Assembly (NCBI RefSeq): GCF_001542875.1
Contig: NZ_LMAF01000001.1
Coordinates: 186,001 to 250,000, forward strand
DNA length: 64,000 nt
From: Erythrobacter sp. YT30
GTDB lineage: Bacteria > Pseudomonadota > Alphaproteobacteria > Sphingomonadales > Sphingomonadaceae
Direction of reading: 5' to 3'
In this document: in pieces, positions 1-9,268 of the stretch
How positions within the stretch are numbered: the first letter of the stretch is position 1
Layout: each line of letters opens with the position of its first letter
Program-made: the position numbers and the translations under genes
The notes under the pieces: model-generated
Databases searched by the model: none
Seen by the model: only the letters and a program-made list of their open reading frames with translations
Told to the model about the DNA's origin: nothing

Positions 1-72
1 ATCTCGGCGTTAACGAGAAGCGCACCTTCGTTGACTAACAGCTTGTCCGAAGAAGCAAAATTACGGGATGGC

Positions 73-762
73 ATGGGATACATTCAGGATAAACGCGTTT
101 CCACGGGCGAATTGATCAACGGCACGTTTCGCGAACTCGTCGCGATCAAACAGCCGCTCGCTTATTATTTCGGCTTTTTCTTTGTCGCAGGATTGCTGAC
201 ATCATTGAGCAGCACCTTGAGCGCACTGGCCACTATCCCGCTTTTCATCGCTTACTTCGCCGGACAATTGCATCTGTACCGGCAGGCGCTTGGTCGCGGG
301 AACCTGACTTCCGATGACATTGCCAGTGTTTTCGGTTTTCTTCTTATGGCGGTGATCCTTACCATCCCGCTCTATATTGCGGTCTTCTTTCTTGTCGTTC
401 CCGCCGTACTCTTGGGAGCCAAATGGGTGATGGCACCCACATACTTTGCCGCTGAAGAAATGAATGTCTTTGAGGCCATCAGCGCCAGCTGGCGGGGAAG
501 CGAAGGCAATCTGGGATCTCTATCGCTCACATTTCTTCTGATCTGGCTGATTTGGCTGACCATGGCCATCGTTGGCGGCGCACTTGGTGGGGGCCTTGAA
601 GGTGTGCTCGGCGCCATTGGTGGCGCTTCGCGATCGGGTATTGACGGCGGGGTGAGCTCAGTCATCGCCCATATCCTGCCAGTGCTCCTGATGGGGCTCT
701 CTGTTACGGCGTATAAGGCGCTCAACGATCCAGCGGAAAGTCTTGTCGCAATTTTCGAATAG
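73..762 (+). CDS. Multi-pass membrane protein of unknown function
   Basis: About 229 residues with several hydrophobic stretches, roughly residues 30-50, 55-70, 90-125 and 160-185, so an inner-membrane protein. A segment reading AEEMNVFEAISASWRG followed by membrane helices resembles a pattern common in poorly characterised membrane proteins, where a soluble loop precedes paired helices. I cannot name a family or substrate. The start is uncertain: a TTG at 31 would add 14 residues, but the ATG at 73 has a GGGA-like element just upstream. It lies 75 bases before topA on the same strand and could share its transcript. Reading frame and composition support a real gene; the function is open. Confidence 0.75.
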   Translation: MGYIQDKRVSTGELINGTFRELVAIKQPLAYYFGFFFVAGLLTSLSSTLSALATIPLFIAYFAGQLHLYRQALGRGNLTSDDIASVFGFLLMAVILTIPLYIAVFFLVVPAVLLGAKWVMAPTYFAAEEMNVFEAISASWRGSEGNLGSLSLTFLLIWLIWLTMAIVGGALGGGLEGVLGAIGGASRSGIDGGVSSVIAHILPVLLMGLSVTAYKALNDPAESLVAIFE

Positions 763-837
763 ACTATTGACGCCGCTTCGAAACCCATCCCACTCTCGCG
801 CGTACGTACACGTGTAAGGATTTCTCAGACCACTCTC

Positions 838-3384
838 ATGCAGCTTGTTATCGTTGAATCGCCCGCGAAGGCGAAGACTATCGAGAAGTATCTGGGCAAG
901 GATTTCAAAGTCCTCGCCAGCTATGGTCATGTCCGCGATCTGCCGCCCAAGGATGGCAGCGTGAGGCCCGATGAAGGCTTTGCGATGGATTGGGAACTGT
1001 ATCGCGATAAGCAAAAGCGATTCAAGGAAATCGCGGATGCGGCAAAGGATGCAGATCGGCTGGTCCTCGCAACCGACCCTGACCGTGAAGGTGAAGCAAT
1101 AAGCTGGCATGTGCAGGAGCTTTTGAAGAAGCGCAAAGCTCTGCCCAAAGACGTGGACCGGGTTACCTTCAATTCGATCACCAAAAAGGCGGTGACTGAT
1201 GCGATGGCAGCCCCGCGCGAGCTCGATCAACCCCTGATCGATGCATATCTCGGTCGCCGCGCTCTTGATTACCTCTTCGGATTCACACTTTCACCGGTCC
1301 TTTGGCGCAAGCTGCCCGGTGCAAAATCGGCAGGACGCGTACAATCGGTAGCCTTGCGACTGATCGTTGAGCGGGAACGCGAGATTGAGGCATTCAAGCC
1401 CGATGAATACTGGTCCGTCCTCGCCAAACTGGAGCAGGATGGAACTGAGTTCGATGCGAGGCTGGTGAAGTACAAAGGTGAGAAGCTGGAAAAGCTCTCG
1501 CTTGGTACACAAGGCGTGGCGGAAGAAGCGAAAGCGGCTGTCGAAGCTGGGCGTTTCACCGTGGAAGCAGTCGAGACAAAGCCACTCAAACGCAATCCAT
1601 CGCCGCCATTCACCACCTCGACCATGCAGCAGGAAGCAGCGCGTAAGCTCGGCTTTTCCGCAAGCCATACGATGCGGTGTGCTCAATCTTTGTATGAAGC
1701 CGGTGCGATCACTTATATGCGGACTGACGGCGTGCAGATGGATGGCAGCGCGATTGCTGCTGTACGCGCTGAAATTGGTGAGCGCTATCACAGCGCATAT
1801 CTGCCGGAAAAGCCGCGCTTTTATTCGACCAAGGCAAAGAACGCTCAGGAAGCTCATGAAGCAATTCGGCCGACGAATTTCGGACGCGATGCCGCCGGTT
1901 CTGGTGATGAGGCAAAACTCTATTCGTTGATCTTCAAGCGCGCGATGGCCTCACAAATGGCCGCTGCGCAATTGGAGCGTACTACGGTGACGCTGCGCGA
2001 TGCGACCGGCCAACATGAGCTGCGCGCTACAGGCCAGGTTATTAAGTTCCCCGGCTTCTTCGCGGTCTATCAGGAAGGCTTTGACGATAAGTCGGAAGAG
2101 GACGAGGACGGACTGCTCCCATCACTTGGCAAGGGCGACAGCCCAGCGAAAAAGTCGGTTGAGGCTAACCAGCATTTCACCCAGCCACCGCCCCGCTTTT
2201 CCGAGGCCTCGCTCGTAAAACGCCTCGAAGAGCTCGGGATTGGCCGTCCATCCACCTACGCATCGACCATCCAGACTCTGCGCGATCGCAACTACGTACG
2301 AGTGGAGAAAAACCGATTCTTTGCAGAGGATTCGGGCCGTCTTTTGACAGCGTTTCTGGAACGTTTTTTCCCTCGCTACGTCGCATATGACTTTACGGCG
2401 GGGATGGAGGATGAGCTCGATACGGTCTCTGACGGGCGAGAGGATTACAAGGATCTTCTCTCCAAATTCTGGGCTGATTTCAAACCAAAGACCGAAGAGG
2501 TCATGGAAAAGCTGCCGAGCGAAGTCACCGAAGTTCTCGATGAATATCTCTCTGCTTACCTCTTTCCTCCGCGCGAAGACGGTAAGGATGCGCGCCATTG
2601 TCCGCTGTGCGAAACAGAAGGGCGCGAGGGGGGCAGGCTTTCATTACGCGGCGGCCGTTTCGGGGCGTTCATCGCCTGTGCGAACTATCCAGAATGCAAA
2701 TTTACTCGTCGCTTTGCGCAGCCGGGCGGCGATGGAGACGATGGCAGCCAAGACGGCTTGATGGGGGAACATCCGGAAACAGGCGCAGAAATCCATCGCA
2801 AATCGGGCCGCTTCGGTCCTTATGTCGAGATGGAAGTCGACGAGAAGAAAAAGCGTGCATCGATCCCCAAAGACTTGGATGATTTCGATCTCGAATGGGC
2901 GATCAAGCTTCTTGACCTTCCTCGGATTATTGGTGCGCACCCGGAAACAGGCAAAGAGATCGAGGCGGCAATCGGTCGCTATGGGCCCTATCTCCGCCAT
3001 GATGGTAAATATGCCAAGCTTTCCTCGACCCGCGACGTCTTCGATACAGGCATGAACGCGGCCGTCACGCTCCTCGCCGAAGCGGCAAATCGCAAAGGCG
3101 GCGGACGAGGTGCTGCACGTGAGCCGATCAAGACACTGGGCGAGCACCCCACATCCGGCGGCGAGATCAAGGTCATGGAAGGCCGCTATGGGCCCTATGT
3201 GACCGATGGAACGACAAATGCGACTTTGCCTAAGGATGTGAAGCCTGAAGATGTCGAGGCTGCTCAAGCGATCGAGCTAATCGATGCGCGTGCTGCGAAA
3301 GGGCCGGCAAAGAAGAAGCGCAAGAAGGCTGCGCCTAAGAAGAAAACTGCGGCTAAGAAAAAGGCACCAGCCAAGAAAAAGTGA
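838..3384 (+). CDS. topA: DNA topoisomerase I (type IA)
   Basis: Relaxes negative supercoils by cutting and passing single strands. The 848 residues begin with a TOPRIM domain (VIVESPAKAKTIEKYL at 4-19; acidic motif TDPDREGE around 79-86). The catalytic tyrosine is Y293 in AITYMRTDG. A four-cysteine zinc finger follows (C588, C591, C614, C620). The C-terminal part has three repeats of the form GEHPETG...GRYGPYV, typical of alphaproteobacterial TopA, and ends in a lysine/alanine tail (KKKRKKAAPKKK type) expected to bind DNA. The ATG start at 838 gives the usual N-terminus for the family. Length and motifs are complete, with no sign of damage. Confidence 0.98.
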   Translation: MQLVIVESPAKAKTIEKYLGKDFKVLASYGHVRDLPPKDGSVRPDEGFAMDWELYRDKQKRFKEIADAAKDADRLVLATDPDREGEAISWHVQELLKKRKALPKDVDRVTFNSITKKAVTDAMAAPRELDQPLIDAYLGRRALDYLFGFTLSPVLWRKLPGAKSAGRVQSVALRLIVEREREIEAFKPDEYWSVLAKLEQDGTEFDARLVKYKGEKLEKLSLGTQGVAEEAKAAVEAGRFTVEAVETKPLKRNPSPPFTTSTMQQEAARKLGFSASHTMRCAQSLYEAGAITYMRTDGVQMDGSAIAAVRAEIGERYHSAYLPEKPRFYSTKAKNAQEAHEAIRPTNFGRDAAGSGDEAKLYSLIFKRAMASQMAAAQLERTTVTLRDATGQHELRATGQVIKFPGFFAVYQEGFDDKSEEDEDGLLPSLGKGDSPAKKSVEANQHFTQPPPRFSEASLVKRLEELGIGRPSTYASTIQTLRDRNYVRVEKNRFFAEDSGRLLTAFLERFFPRYVAYDFTAGMEDELDTVSDGREDYKDLLSKFWADFKPKTEEVMEKLPSEVTEVLDEYLSAYLFPPREDGKDARHCPLCETEGREGGRLSLRGGRFGAFIACANYPECKFTRRFAQPGGDGDDGSQDGLMGEHPETGAEIHRKSGRFGPYVEMEVDEKKKRASIPKDLDDFDLEWAIKLLDLPRIIGAHPETGKEIEAAIGRYGPYLRHDGKYAKLSSTRDVFDTGMNAAVTLLAEAANRKGGGRGAAREPIKTLGEHPTSGGEIKVMEGRYGPYVTDGTTNATLPKDVKPEDVEAAQAIELIDARAAKGPAKKKRKKAAPKKKTAAKKKAPAKKK

Positions 3385-3488
3385 CCTTGGCCAGTCAAGA
3401 TCGAGGTTATTGTGGCGGACAAGGATCGGCGTTCGTATTTCGTTTAGTATTATCGCATATCTCATCCCTAACAGTCGGGATGTGAGCC

Positions 3489-3821
3489 GTGATCGAAATC
3501 GAAGTACAGAACGAAACACACCAAACTCAAGACCGCGTCCGCTTTGCGGCGGTACCGCGCATTGGCGAAGGCATTCGCCTGCGTGAGCCCGATGGTCTTT
3601 GGGCAAGCTATGACGTCATCGATGTCTGGTATCAGAAGGCCGAGTACGGCGATATCTGGATGCCTTACATCCATATTCGATTGACGCCTCCCGAAGTCGA
3701 AGAAGAAGAGAATGCTGGCGGGCTGGGCTATTTCGAAGACGATTTTCCCCATGAAGAGGAAATCGGCGATGAGGGCGCATTTGGCTCATTGGTAGGGGAG
3801 CCAGAACCGTGCAACATCTGA
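3489..3821 (+). CDS. Small acidic protein of unknown function
   Basis: 110 residues from a GTG start. The first half looks like a small beta-rich domain (RVRFAAVPRIGEGIRLREPDG... then DVIDVWYQKAEYGDIWMPYIHIRL). The last 40 residues are very acidic (PPEVEEEENAGG and HEEEIGDEG). No signal peptide or membrane segment is seen. The coding end overlaps the start of the following receiver-domain gene by 13 bases, so the two are probably co-transcribed and translationally coupled. I do not recognise the family. It may work with the response regulator, but that is inference from position alone. Confidence 0.7.
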   Translation: MIEIEVQNETHQTQDRVRFAAVPRIGEGIRLREPDGLWASYDVIDVWYQKAEYGDIWMPYIHIRLTPPEVEEEENAGGLGYFEDDFPHEEEIGDEGAFGSLVGEPEPCNI

Positions 3822-4342
3822 TTAAGCGCAATTTTCACGCGAAGAAGGACGCTCAAAATGGCGAGGCGTCGGTCGATCAAGCAGCGCATTCACCTGATGG
3901 TGTAAGCGAGATTGAGACTCCACAAGATGTGTCAGAGGCGCTGGATGAAGCGCGCGCACCCAACGCCGAGGCAGCTTCCAATGTCTGCCTGATTGTGGAT
4001 GACAGCAGGGTTATCAGAAAGATTTCCAGCAAGATCGTGAAATCCATGGGTTATGTCGCATTGGAAGCTCAGGACGGCGAGGATGCTTTGGCACGCTGTA
4101 AGAAGGCGATGCCCAAGTTCGTCATTACCGACTGGAATATGCCGGAAATGGACGGTTTGGAGTTTGTAAAAAGGCTCCGCGCAATCCCCACGCCCAATCC
4201 TCCTGTGGTCATTTTTTGTACGTCGAAAGGCACTGCTGCTGACGTTAACGCAGGGGTCCGCGCTGGCGCAAATGACTATATCGTGAAGCCATTCAAGGAA
4301 GAGACGCTACGCGCCAAGTTAGAGAAGCACGCGCAGGGGTAA
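3809..4342 (+). CDS. Single-domain response regulator (CheY-like receiver) with N-terminal extension
   Basis: 177 residues. About 55 polar N-terminal residues precede one receiver domain and there is no output domain. The receiver residues are intact: acidic pair D64-D65 in LIVDDSRV, phospho-acceptor D108 in TDWNMPEMDG, Thr in IFCTSKG and K160 in IVKPFKE. It should therefore be phosphorylated by a histidine kinase and act by protein contact. The GTG start has a strong GGGGAG site about 8 bases upstream, inside the end of the preceding gene. No kinase is adjacent, so the partner is unknown; DivL-like protein elsewhere in the window is not evidence of pairing. It converges on era with a 23-base gap. 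Confidence 0.9.
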   Translation: MQHLIKRNFHAKKDAQNGEASVDQAAHSPDGVSEIETPQDVSEALDEARAPNAEAASNVCLIVDDSRVIRKISSKIVKSMGYVALEAQDGEDALARCKKAMPKFVITDWNMPEMDGLEFVKRLRAIPTPNPPVVIFCTSKGTAADVNAGVRAGANDYIVKPFKEETLRAKLEKHAQG

Positions 4343-4365
4343 GCCGCGCTGCTTGAGGATGATCC

Positions 4366-5268
4366 TCAGCGCACCCAGTCGAGCCCCATTTCTTCGAAGA
4401 CTTCCTTATCCTCGCTCCATCCTTCTGAATGCTTCACGTGCAGGAAGAGATGGACTTTCACGCCCAATATCTCGGACAACTCCTTTCGCGCCGCTTCGCC
4501 AATGGCTTTAATCCGGCTGCCGCCTTTACCAAGCACGATGGGGCGCTGGCTTTCGCGTGCCACAACGATTTGCTGGTGTATCTCAAGGCTTCCGTCAGGG
4601 CGGTGCTGATACAATTCAGGCCGGACAGCGCTGTCATAGGGCAATTCCTCGTGAAGCTGCGCATAGAGCTGTTCGCGAGTAATTTCGGCCGCCAGCAATC
4701 GTTCCGAAGCATCGGAAACCTGATCTTCGGGATACATCCAGATGCCTTTGGGCATAAGCCCTGCGAGCGCCTCTTTCATTTCCGAAACGCCATCACCGGT
4801 AAAGGCAGAAACAAAGAATATCTCAGCAAACTCGATCCGCTGGCCCATCTCTTGTGCCAGTTCGAGCAGCGGCTCTTTCTTTGCTTTGTCGACCTTGTTG
4901 AGAACGAGAACTTTGCGTTCCTTGCGATGTTCCAAAGCCTCGAGGATCGGCTCCAGCTCATGACGGCGCTGTTTGATCGGGTCTATGATAAGCAGGATTG
5001 CATCGGCGCTGTCAGTGCCTTCCCAGGCTGCATTCACCATTGCGCGATCTAGCCGTCGACGTGGCGCAAATATTCCGGGCGTATCAACCAGGATCATTTG
5101 CGTGTCGCCGTGCAGCGCTATCCCCAACATCCGCGCGCGTGTTGTTTGCGCCTTCGCGCTCGTGATGGCGACCTTTTGTCCCACCAACTGGTTCACCAAA
5201 GTGGATTTGCCGGCATTGGGAGCACCAATGACCGCAACTACGCCGCATTTTTGAGACACTTCGCTCAC
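4366..5268 (-). CDS. era: GTPase Era, 30S ribosome maturation
   Basis: Era binds 16S rRNA near its 3' end and assists small-subunit assembly. The 300 residues carry G1 GAPNAGKST near residue 16, G3 DTPG, G4 NKVD and a C-terminal KH domain with VLGKGGSRIKAIGEAARKEL, ending in the usual GLDW region. The start is a GTG whose last two bases plus the next form the TGA stop of rnc (GTGA overlap at 5265-5268), a sign of translational coupling. It is the last gene of the lepB-rnc-era operon, an order common in Proteobacteria. Confidence 0.98.
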   Translation of the reverse strand: MSEVSQKCGVVAVIGAPNAGKSTLVNQLVGQKVAITSAKAQTTRARMLGIALHGDTQMILVDTPGIFAPRRRLDRAMVNAAWEGTDSADAILLIIDPIKQRRHELEPILEALEHRKERKVLVLNKVDKAKKEPLLELAQEMGQRIEFAEIFFVSAFTGDGVSEMKEALAGLMPKGIWMYPEDQVSDASERLLAAEITREQLYAQLHEELPYDSAVRPELYQHRPDGSLEIHQQIVVARESQRPIVLGKGGSRIKAIGEAARKELSEILGVKVHLFLHVKHSEGWSEDKEVFEEMGLDWVR

Positions 5269-5972
5269 CCAAATTTCTCCAAGAACGCCTTCGCTGCGCG
5301 TTTCTCTGCTTCGCCTTTGCTGCCGGCTACCCCTTCGGCCTCGCCGACATTGTGGATCGACACGCGCACGGTAAAGCGCGCCGCATGGTCTGGCCCCGAT
5401 CGGTCAATCACTTCATAGTTGGGCATTGCCCGGCGGTTGCCCGCAGCCCATTCTTGCAGTGCACTTTTGGGATGCTTCGCCTTGCCAGCATCACCAGATA
5501 AATCGGTATCCCACAAGCGCAGCACGAGATCGCGCGTCTGGTCAAAACCGTTTTCGATGAAGCTCGCGCCAATCAGCGCTTCCATTACATCGCCAAGGAT
5601 ATTGTCGCTGTCTGCGCCGCCATCCTCGCGGGCTTGCTTGCCGAGGCGGACATGATCGGGAAGACCAATCTCCCGCGCTATCCGAGCGCATGTCGCGCCG
5701 CTGACAAGAGCATTGAGGCGCTGTGACAGTTTGCCTTCGGGAAAGGTGCCGTGATCATAAAGCCAGCCTGCGACCGATAAACCAAGCACTCGGTCTCCCA
5801 AAAATTCCAGGCGTTGATAGTCGGGTTCGAGCGCGGCTGATGTGCCGCCTCCGCCATTGAAGCTGCCATGGGTCAAAGCCTCTACCCACTGGCTCTCTTC
5901 GGTGACGGCAAAACCGTTCCGCGACAGCCAATCGCGCGTCTCATCGGGCATGGCTCCGCTCGAAGCTGTCAC
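5265..5972 (-). CDS. rnc: Ribonuclease III
   Basis: Cleaves double-stranded RNA in rRNA precursors and some mRNAs. The catalytic domain shows the signature RLEFLGDRVL and a second acidic motif NILGDVMEALIGA. A double-stranded RNA-binding domain follows (NPKSALQEW is seen here as HPKSALQEWAAG, ending GEAEKRAAKAFLEKFG). I place the start at the GTG at 5972: it overlaps the lepB stop as GTGA and has a GGAAA site about 8 bases upstream, giving 235 residues. An ATG at 5951 is the alternative (228 residues). Further upstream in-frame starts lie well inside lepB and are unlikely. Confidence 0.96.
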   Translation of the reverse strand: MTASSGAMPDETRDWLSRNGFAVTEESQWVEALTHGSFNGGGGTSAALEPDYQRLEFLGDRVLGLSVAGWLYDHGTFPEGKLSQRLNALVSGATCARIAREIGLPDHVRLGKQAREDGGADSDNILGDVMEALIGASFIENGFDQTRDLVLRLWDTDLSGDAGKAKHPKSALQEWAAGNRRAMPNYEVIDRSGPDHAARFTVRVSIHNVGEAEGVAGSKGEAEKRAAKAFLEKFG

Positions 5973-6829
5973 AGCATGTTTCCAATCCTGCTCCAGCGTG
6001 CAGCAGTAAACCATGTCCAAGGCTTTACCCATTCGGCACTGCCATCGGTAGACCACATCAGAATAGTGGCGCGGCCCACCAGTAGATCCTGATCGACCAT
6101 TCCGACGCCATCGCCTGACAAGGCCTTGAAGCGGCTATCTTGGGAGTAATCACGGTTGTCACCCATCACGAACATAGCACCCTCGGGAACAATCTGTTCC
6201 GCGAACGTGTCATGCGAAGGCTTTAGCCCGAAGTCGAGCACTTCATAGGTGGTGCCGTTAGGAAGCGTTTCGCGGAACCGGCGATACCGGCAAATGATGC
6301 CTCCTTCATCAAGGGTAACCTCATCACCGCCCCATGCGCACGATGTATTGGCGGATATAGGAACATCGAAATCAGCGATCTGTTCGCGTGCGACGAGTTC
6401 GCCGTTCAAGACGATCTGACCGCCGACCACAGCCACAGTGTCTCCTGGCAGACCAATCACACGCTTGACGTAGTCCTGTTTGTCGACCGGGTGTTTGAAA
6501 ATGACGAGGTCTCCCTGCTCCGGCTCTCCAGCAAGGACGCGGCCAGGTATCAGCGGGGCTGAGAAAGGCAGCGAATAGTTCGAAAATCCATAGGGCCATT
6601 TGGCAGCGAGCAGATAATCCCCATTCCAAAGGCGCGGCAGCATGCTTTCGGAAGGAATGGAGAAAGGTGAAAACACGAAGCTGCGGAAAATCAAAACTGC
6701 CAAAACCAGTTTGAGCAGGAAGAATGCAAAGCTCGACCAGCTTTGATCGTTTGCGTGATCATGAGCCGAGTTATCGACCGTATTGTGCGGTGCACCGAAT
6801 TCGGCATCAGATTGGGTCTTAACATCCAT
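5969..6829 (-). CDS. lepB: Signal peptidase I
   Basis: Removes signal peptides from exported proteins at the outer face of the inner membrane. The 286 residues have a polar N-terminus, one membrane segment at about 34-52, the nucleophile S62 in PSESMLP and the general base K122 in DYVKRVIGLPGD, plus the conserved GDNRDYSQDSR box. The ATG at 6829 has an AAGGGGG ribosome site; the frame remains open further upstream but that part overlaps pgi on the other strand. First gene of the lepB-rnc-era unit, divergent from pgi with only 50 bases between start codons, so their promoters must be very close or overlapping. Confidence 0.97.
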   Translation of the reverse strand: MDVKTQSDAEFGAPHNTVDNSAHDHANDQSWSSFAFFLLKLVLAVLIFRSFVFSPFSIPSESMLPRLWNGDYLLAAKWPYGFSNYSLPFSAPLIPGRVLAGEPEQGDLVIFKHPVDKQDYVKRVIGLPGDTVAVVGGQIVLNGELVAREQIADFDVPISANTSCAWGGDEVTLDEGGIICRYRRFRETLPNGTTYEVLDFGLKPSHDTFAEQIVPEGAMFVMGDNRDYSQDSRFKALSGDGVGMVDQDLLVGRATILMWSTDGSAEWVKPWTWFTAARWSRIGNML

Positions 6830-6879
6830 CGCATCCCCCCTTAGGCGCGCTATTGAAACGCGCAAAGGGGATTTGCCCA

Positions 6880-8409
6880 ATGACTGACCCGATTTCCGCC
6901 GCCTGGAACAGCCTTGAAGGCTTGCAACATCGAACACTTGTAGATCTGTTTGAGAATGATGCGGCACGCGTAGAAAAGCTAAGCCACCGTATCGACAGTT
7001 CTTTGGGCGAACTCGGCTCGGTTGGAATGCTGGTCGATTTCTCGAAAACACATCTGGATGATGCCGCGCTTGACGCTTTTGAAGAGTTGGCGAAAGCGTG
7101 CGATTTTGATGGCCAGCGTGAGGCTCTGTTTACGGGAGGGATCGTGAACCCGACTGAGGGACGATCGGCAAGTCATGCCGCCTTACGTGGGACTGGCCCG
7201 GAAGCTGAGGTCGAAGAGGCGGCCGCTCTGGTTGATCGCATGGAAATCCTCGTGAAGGCCATCCACGAAGGCGTGTTTGGCGAGATCAAGCACTTAATCC
7301 ACATTGGGATCGGCGGATCAGCGCTTGGCCCAGCGCTGGCAGTTGATGCGCTCACTCGCGATCTGGCGTTGGTGGAATGCCATATTGTATCGAACATAGA
7401 TGGCCTCGCACTTGAGCAAGCTTTTGCTAAGTGCGACCCGCAATCAACGATGATTGCGGTCGCATCGAAAACGTTCACCACAACCGAGACGATGACCAAT
7501 GCAGCGAGCGCGCTGAAGTGGCTTCAGGAAAACGGTGTCGATGATCCGGGCGGCCGGGTGATCGCGCTGACTGCTAATCCAGAACGGGCAGTTGAATGGG
7601 GCGTAGATGAAACGCGCATTCTGCCTTTCCCCGAAAGTGTAGGTGGGCGGTATTCCTTATGGTCCTCGATTGGCTTTCCCATCGCTCTTGGGGCGGGGAT
7701 GGAAGACTTTCGCGCAATGCTCGCAGGTGCCAAGGTAATCGATGAGCATTTCCGAGAAAACTCGGGTCGTAGCAACCTTCCACTCCTCGCAGCATTTGCG
7801 GACCAGTACTACACGCGGCTGCGTGGATGTCAGACGCGTGCTGTGTTTGCTTATGATGAGCGATTGACGCTGTTTCCCGACTATCTTCAACAATTAGAGA
7901 TGGAATCGAACGGCAAACGGGTGATGTACTCGGGCGAAGATGTGCCAGCGCCTACCGCTCCTGTGACATGGGGCGGGGTAGGGACAGATGCGCAGCACGC
8001 GGTGTTTCAGCTGCTCCATCAAGGCACAGTGTTGATCCCTGTCGATTTCATCGCAAGCATCGCGCCGGGAGACATGCTTGACCCGGCGCATCACAAAGCA
8101 CTCTTGATGAACTGCCTCGCACAGGGAGCTGCTTTGATGGCAGGCAAGTCGTCTGAAGATCCATCGCGCTTTTATCCGGGCGACAGGCCATCCACGATGT
8201 TTCTGGTCGATGATATCGATGCAGCAACACTGGGCGCGCTGATCGCTTTTCATGAGCATCGGACATTTGCAAATGCCGTACTCATGCAGGTCAACCCCTT
8301 CGATCAATTCGGCGTCGAACTGGGCAAAGGGATCGCAAAACAGCTCGATGCAGGCGAAGGTGTGTTTGATGCAAGCACGACAGCGCTGATGGAAGCTGCC
8401 GGGCTTTAG
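6880..8409 (+). CDS. pgi: Glucose-6-phosphate isomerase
   Basis: Interconverts glucose-6-phosphate and fructose-6-phosphate in the cytoplasm. The 509 residues hold two sugar-isomerase (SIS) folds: HIGIGGSALGP in the first and SVGGRYSLWSSIG leading into the active site. The family C-terminal signature is visible as NPFDQFGVELGK. The ATG at 6880 has an AAAGGGGAT site at 6865-6873; a TTG at 6853 is less likely. It is somewhat shorter than the enterobacterial enzyme (about 549), with no obvious lesion. Because Entner-Doudoroff use is common in this order, it probably serves gluconeogenesis and sugar-nucleotide supply as much as glycolysis (inference). Confidence 0.97.
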   Translation: MTDPISAAWNSLEGLQHRTLVDLFENDAARVEKLSHRIDSSLGELGSVGMLVDFSKTHLDDAALDAFEELAKACDFDGQREALFTGGIVNPTEGRSASHAALRGTGPEAEVEEAAALVDRMEILVKAIHEGVFGEIKHLIHIGIGGSALGPALAVDALTRDLALVECHIVSNIDGLALEQAFAKCDPQSTMIAVASKTFTTTETMTNAASALKWLQENGVDDPGGRVIALTANPERAVEWGVDETRILPFPESVGGRYSLWSSIGFPIALGAGMEDFRAMLAGAKVIDEHFRENSGRSNLPLLAAFADQYYTRLRGCQTRAVFAYDERLTLFPDYLQQLEMESNGKRVMYSGEDVPAPTAPVTWGGVGTDAQHAVFQLLHQGTVLIPVDFIASIAPGDMLDPAHHKALLMNCLAQGAALMAGKSSEDPSRFYPGDRPSTMFLVDDIDAATLGALIAFHEHRTFANAVLMQVNPFDQFGVELGKGIAKQLDAGEGVFDASTTALMEAAGL

Positions 8410-8770
8410 TGAGCGCATTCGGATTTTGTGCGTAAGGCTGAAATTATCACTATTTTACAATGCTGTGTGAGCGCTTATTCATGATGCACTCAGCTGAAGC
8501 GTGGTAATTCAATCACTACTCGCAGAATTATGAGGTCATTCTGGCTCGCAACCAGGCCCTGGGGTCACATAGGCCCGGTGCAGGCCCGGTCGGCGAATCC
8601 AGTGTTTATGGTAAATTTGCGCGTAAGAAAAATATTATGACGCTTTGGCGTAATGATGCGCCATGTATGTTGCGGTGCAGCGCAGCGATTGAGTCACATT
8701 TGCACTCCTGATAATTATGCGTAGTGTGCGCTCAGCTTTTTCACATTCCTCTCTTTTTAAGGCAGCCTTT
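8410..8770. other. Intergenic region, 361 bases, no gene seen
   Basis: No credible coding frame or RNA gene between pgi and the exported protein at 8771. It holds two close copies of AGGCCCGGT (about 8570-8590) and an AT-richer stretch around 8615-8640. A weak promoter candidate lies near its 3' end and is listed separately. I see no clear terminator after pgi. Confidence 0.5.
8689..8718 (+). promoter_or_regulatory. Possible sigma-70-type promoter for the exported protein at 8771
   Basis: TTGAGT at 8689-8694 and AATTAT at 8713-8718, spaced 18 bases, about 50 bases before the start codon. Both boxes match the general consensus at only four of six positions, so this is a weak call. Confidence 0.25.
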
Positions 8771-9268
8771 ATGAACCGACTTATTCCACTTGCAGCAGCC
8801 ACCGCCGCAATGTCTGTCGCTTCGGCTGCAAATGCTCAGCCGATCCAGGACAGATATGCGCTGCAGGTGGTTGAAGTGGGAGAATTTGAAGGCGGAGCTG
8901 CATATTATGAGGCACAACAGCGCCTGCAAATGGCTCTGCTGTCGCCACGTAGTCGTTCAATCCCACGGTCGGGCAACCCTCAGCTAGTTTCATTTGACGG
9001 ATCGTGGGAATTCCTAAAAACCTCGCGCCGCCTGCGCATTTGGCGTCCAGACGTTGCCTACACTCTTACAGTGGGGGCTGATGGTGAAGTGACGTCTTGC
9101 GAGATTACTGAGAAGTTTCGTCGGACTTACGTGAACCAAAAGCTCTGCGATGTTCTCAGCAAACACCATCATTTCGAACCGGCGCACGACTCAAATGATG
9201 CTCCGATGGAAGGTGAGTACACTTCGAGCTTGAATTATCTTGAGATGAGGAAAGAGCTCGGAGAATAA
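8771..9268 (+). CDS. Exported TonB-C-like protein with paired cysteines
   Basis: 165 residues beginning with a clear signal peptide (MNRLIPLAAATAAMSVASA, cleavage after ANA). The mature part contains a domain reading VAYTLTVGADGEVTSCEIT, a second cysteine in KLCDVL, then HHFEPAHDSND and MEGEYTSSLNY. That layout matches the TonB C-terminal fold as found in many sphingomonad exported proteins, but there is no N-terminal anchor or proline-rich span, so it is not a classical TonB. The two cysteines may form a periplasmic disulfide. The protein at 53925-54671 has two copies of the same pattern. Start chosen at ATG 8771 because the upstream in-frame codons at 8717 would bury the signal peptide. Confidence 0.8.
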   Translation: MNRLIPLAAATAAMSVASAANAQPIQDRYALQVVEVGEFEGGAAYYEAQQRLQMALLSPRSRSIPRSGNPQLVSFDGSWEFLKTSRRLRIWRPDVAYTLTVGADGEVTSCEITEKFRRTYVNQKLCDVLSKHHHFEPAHDSNDAPMEGEYTSSLNYLEMRKELGE

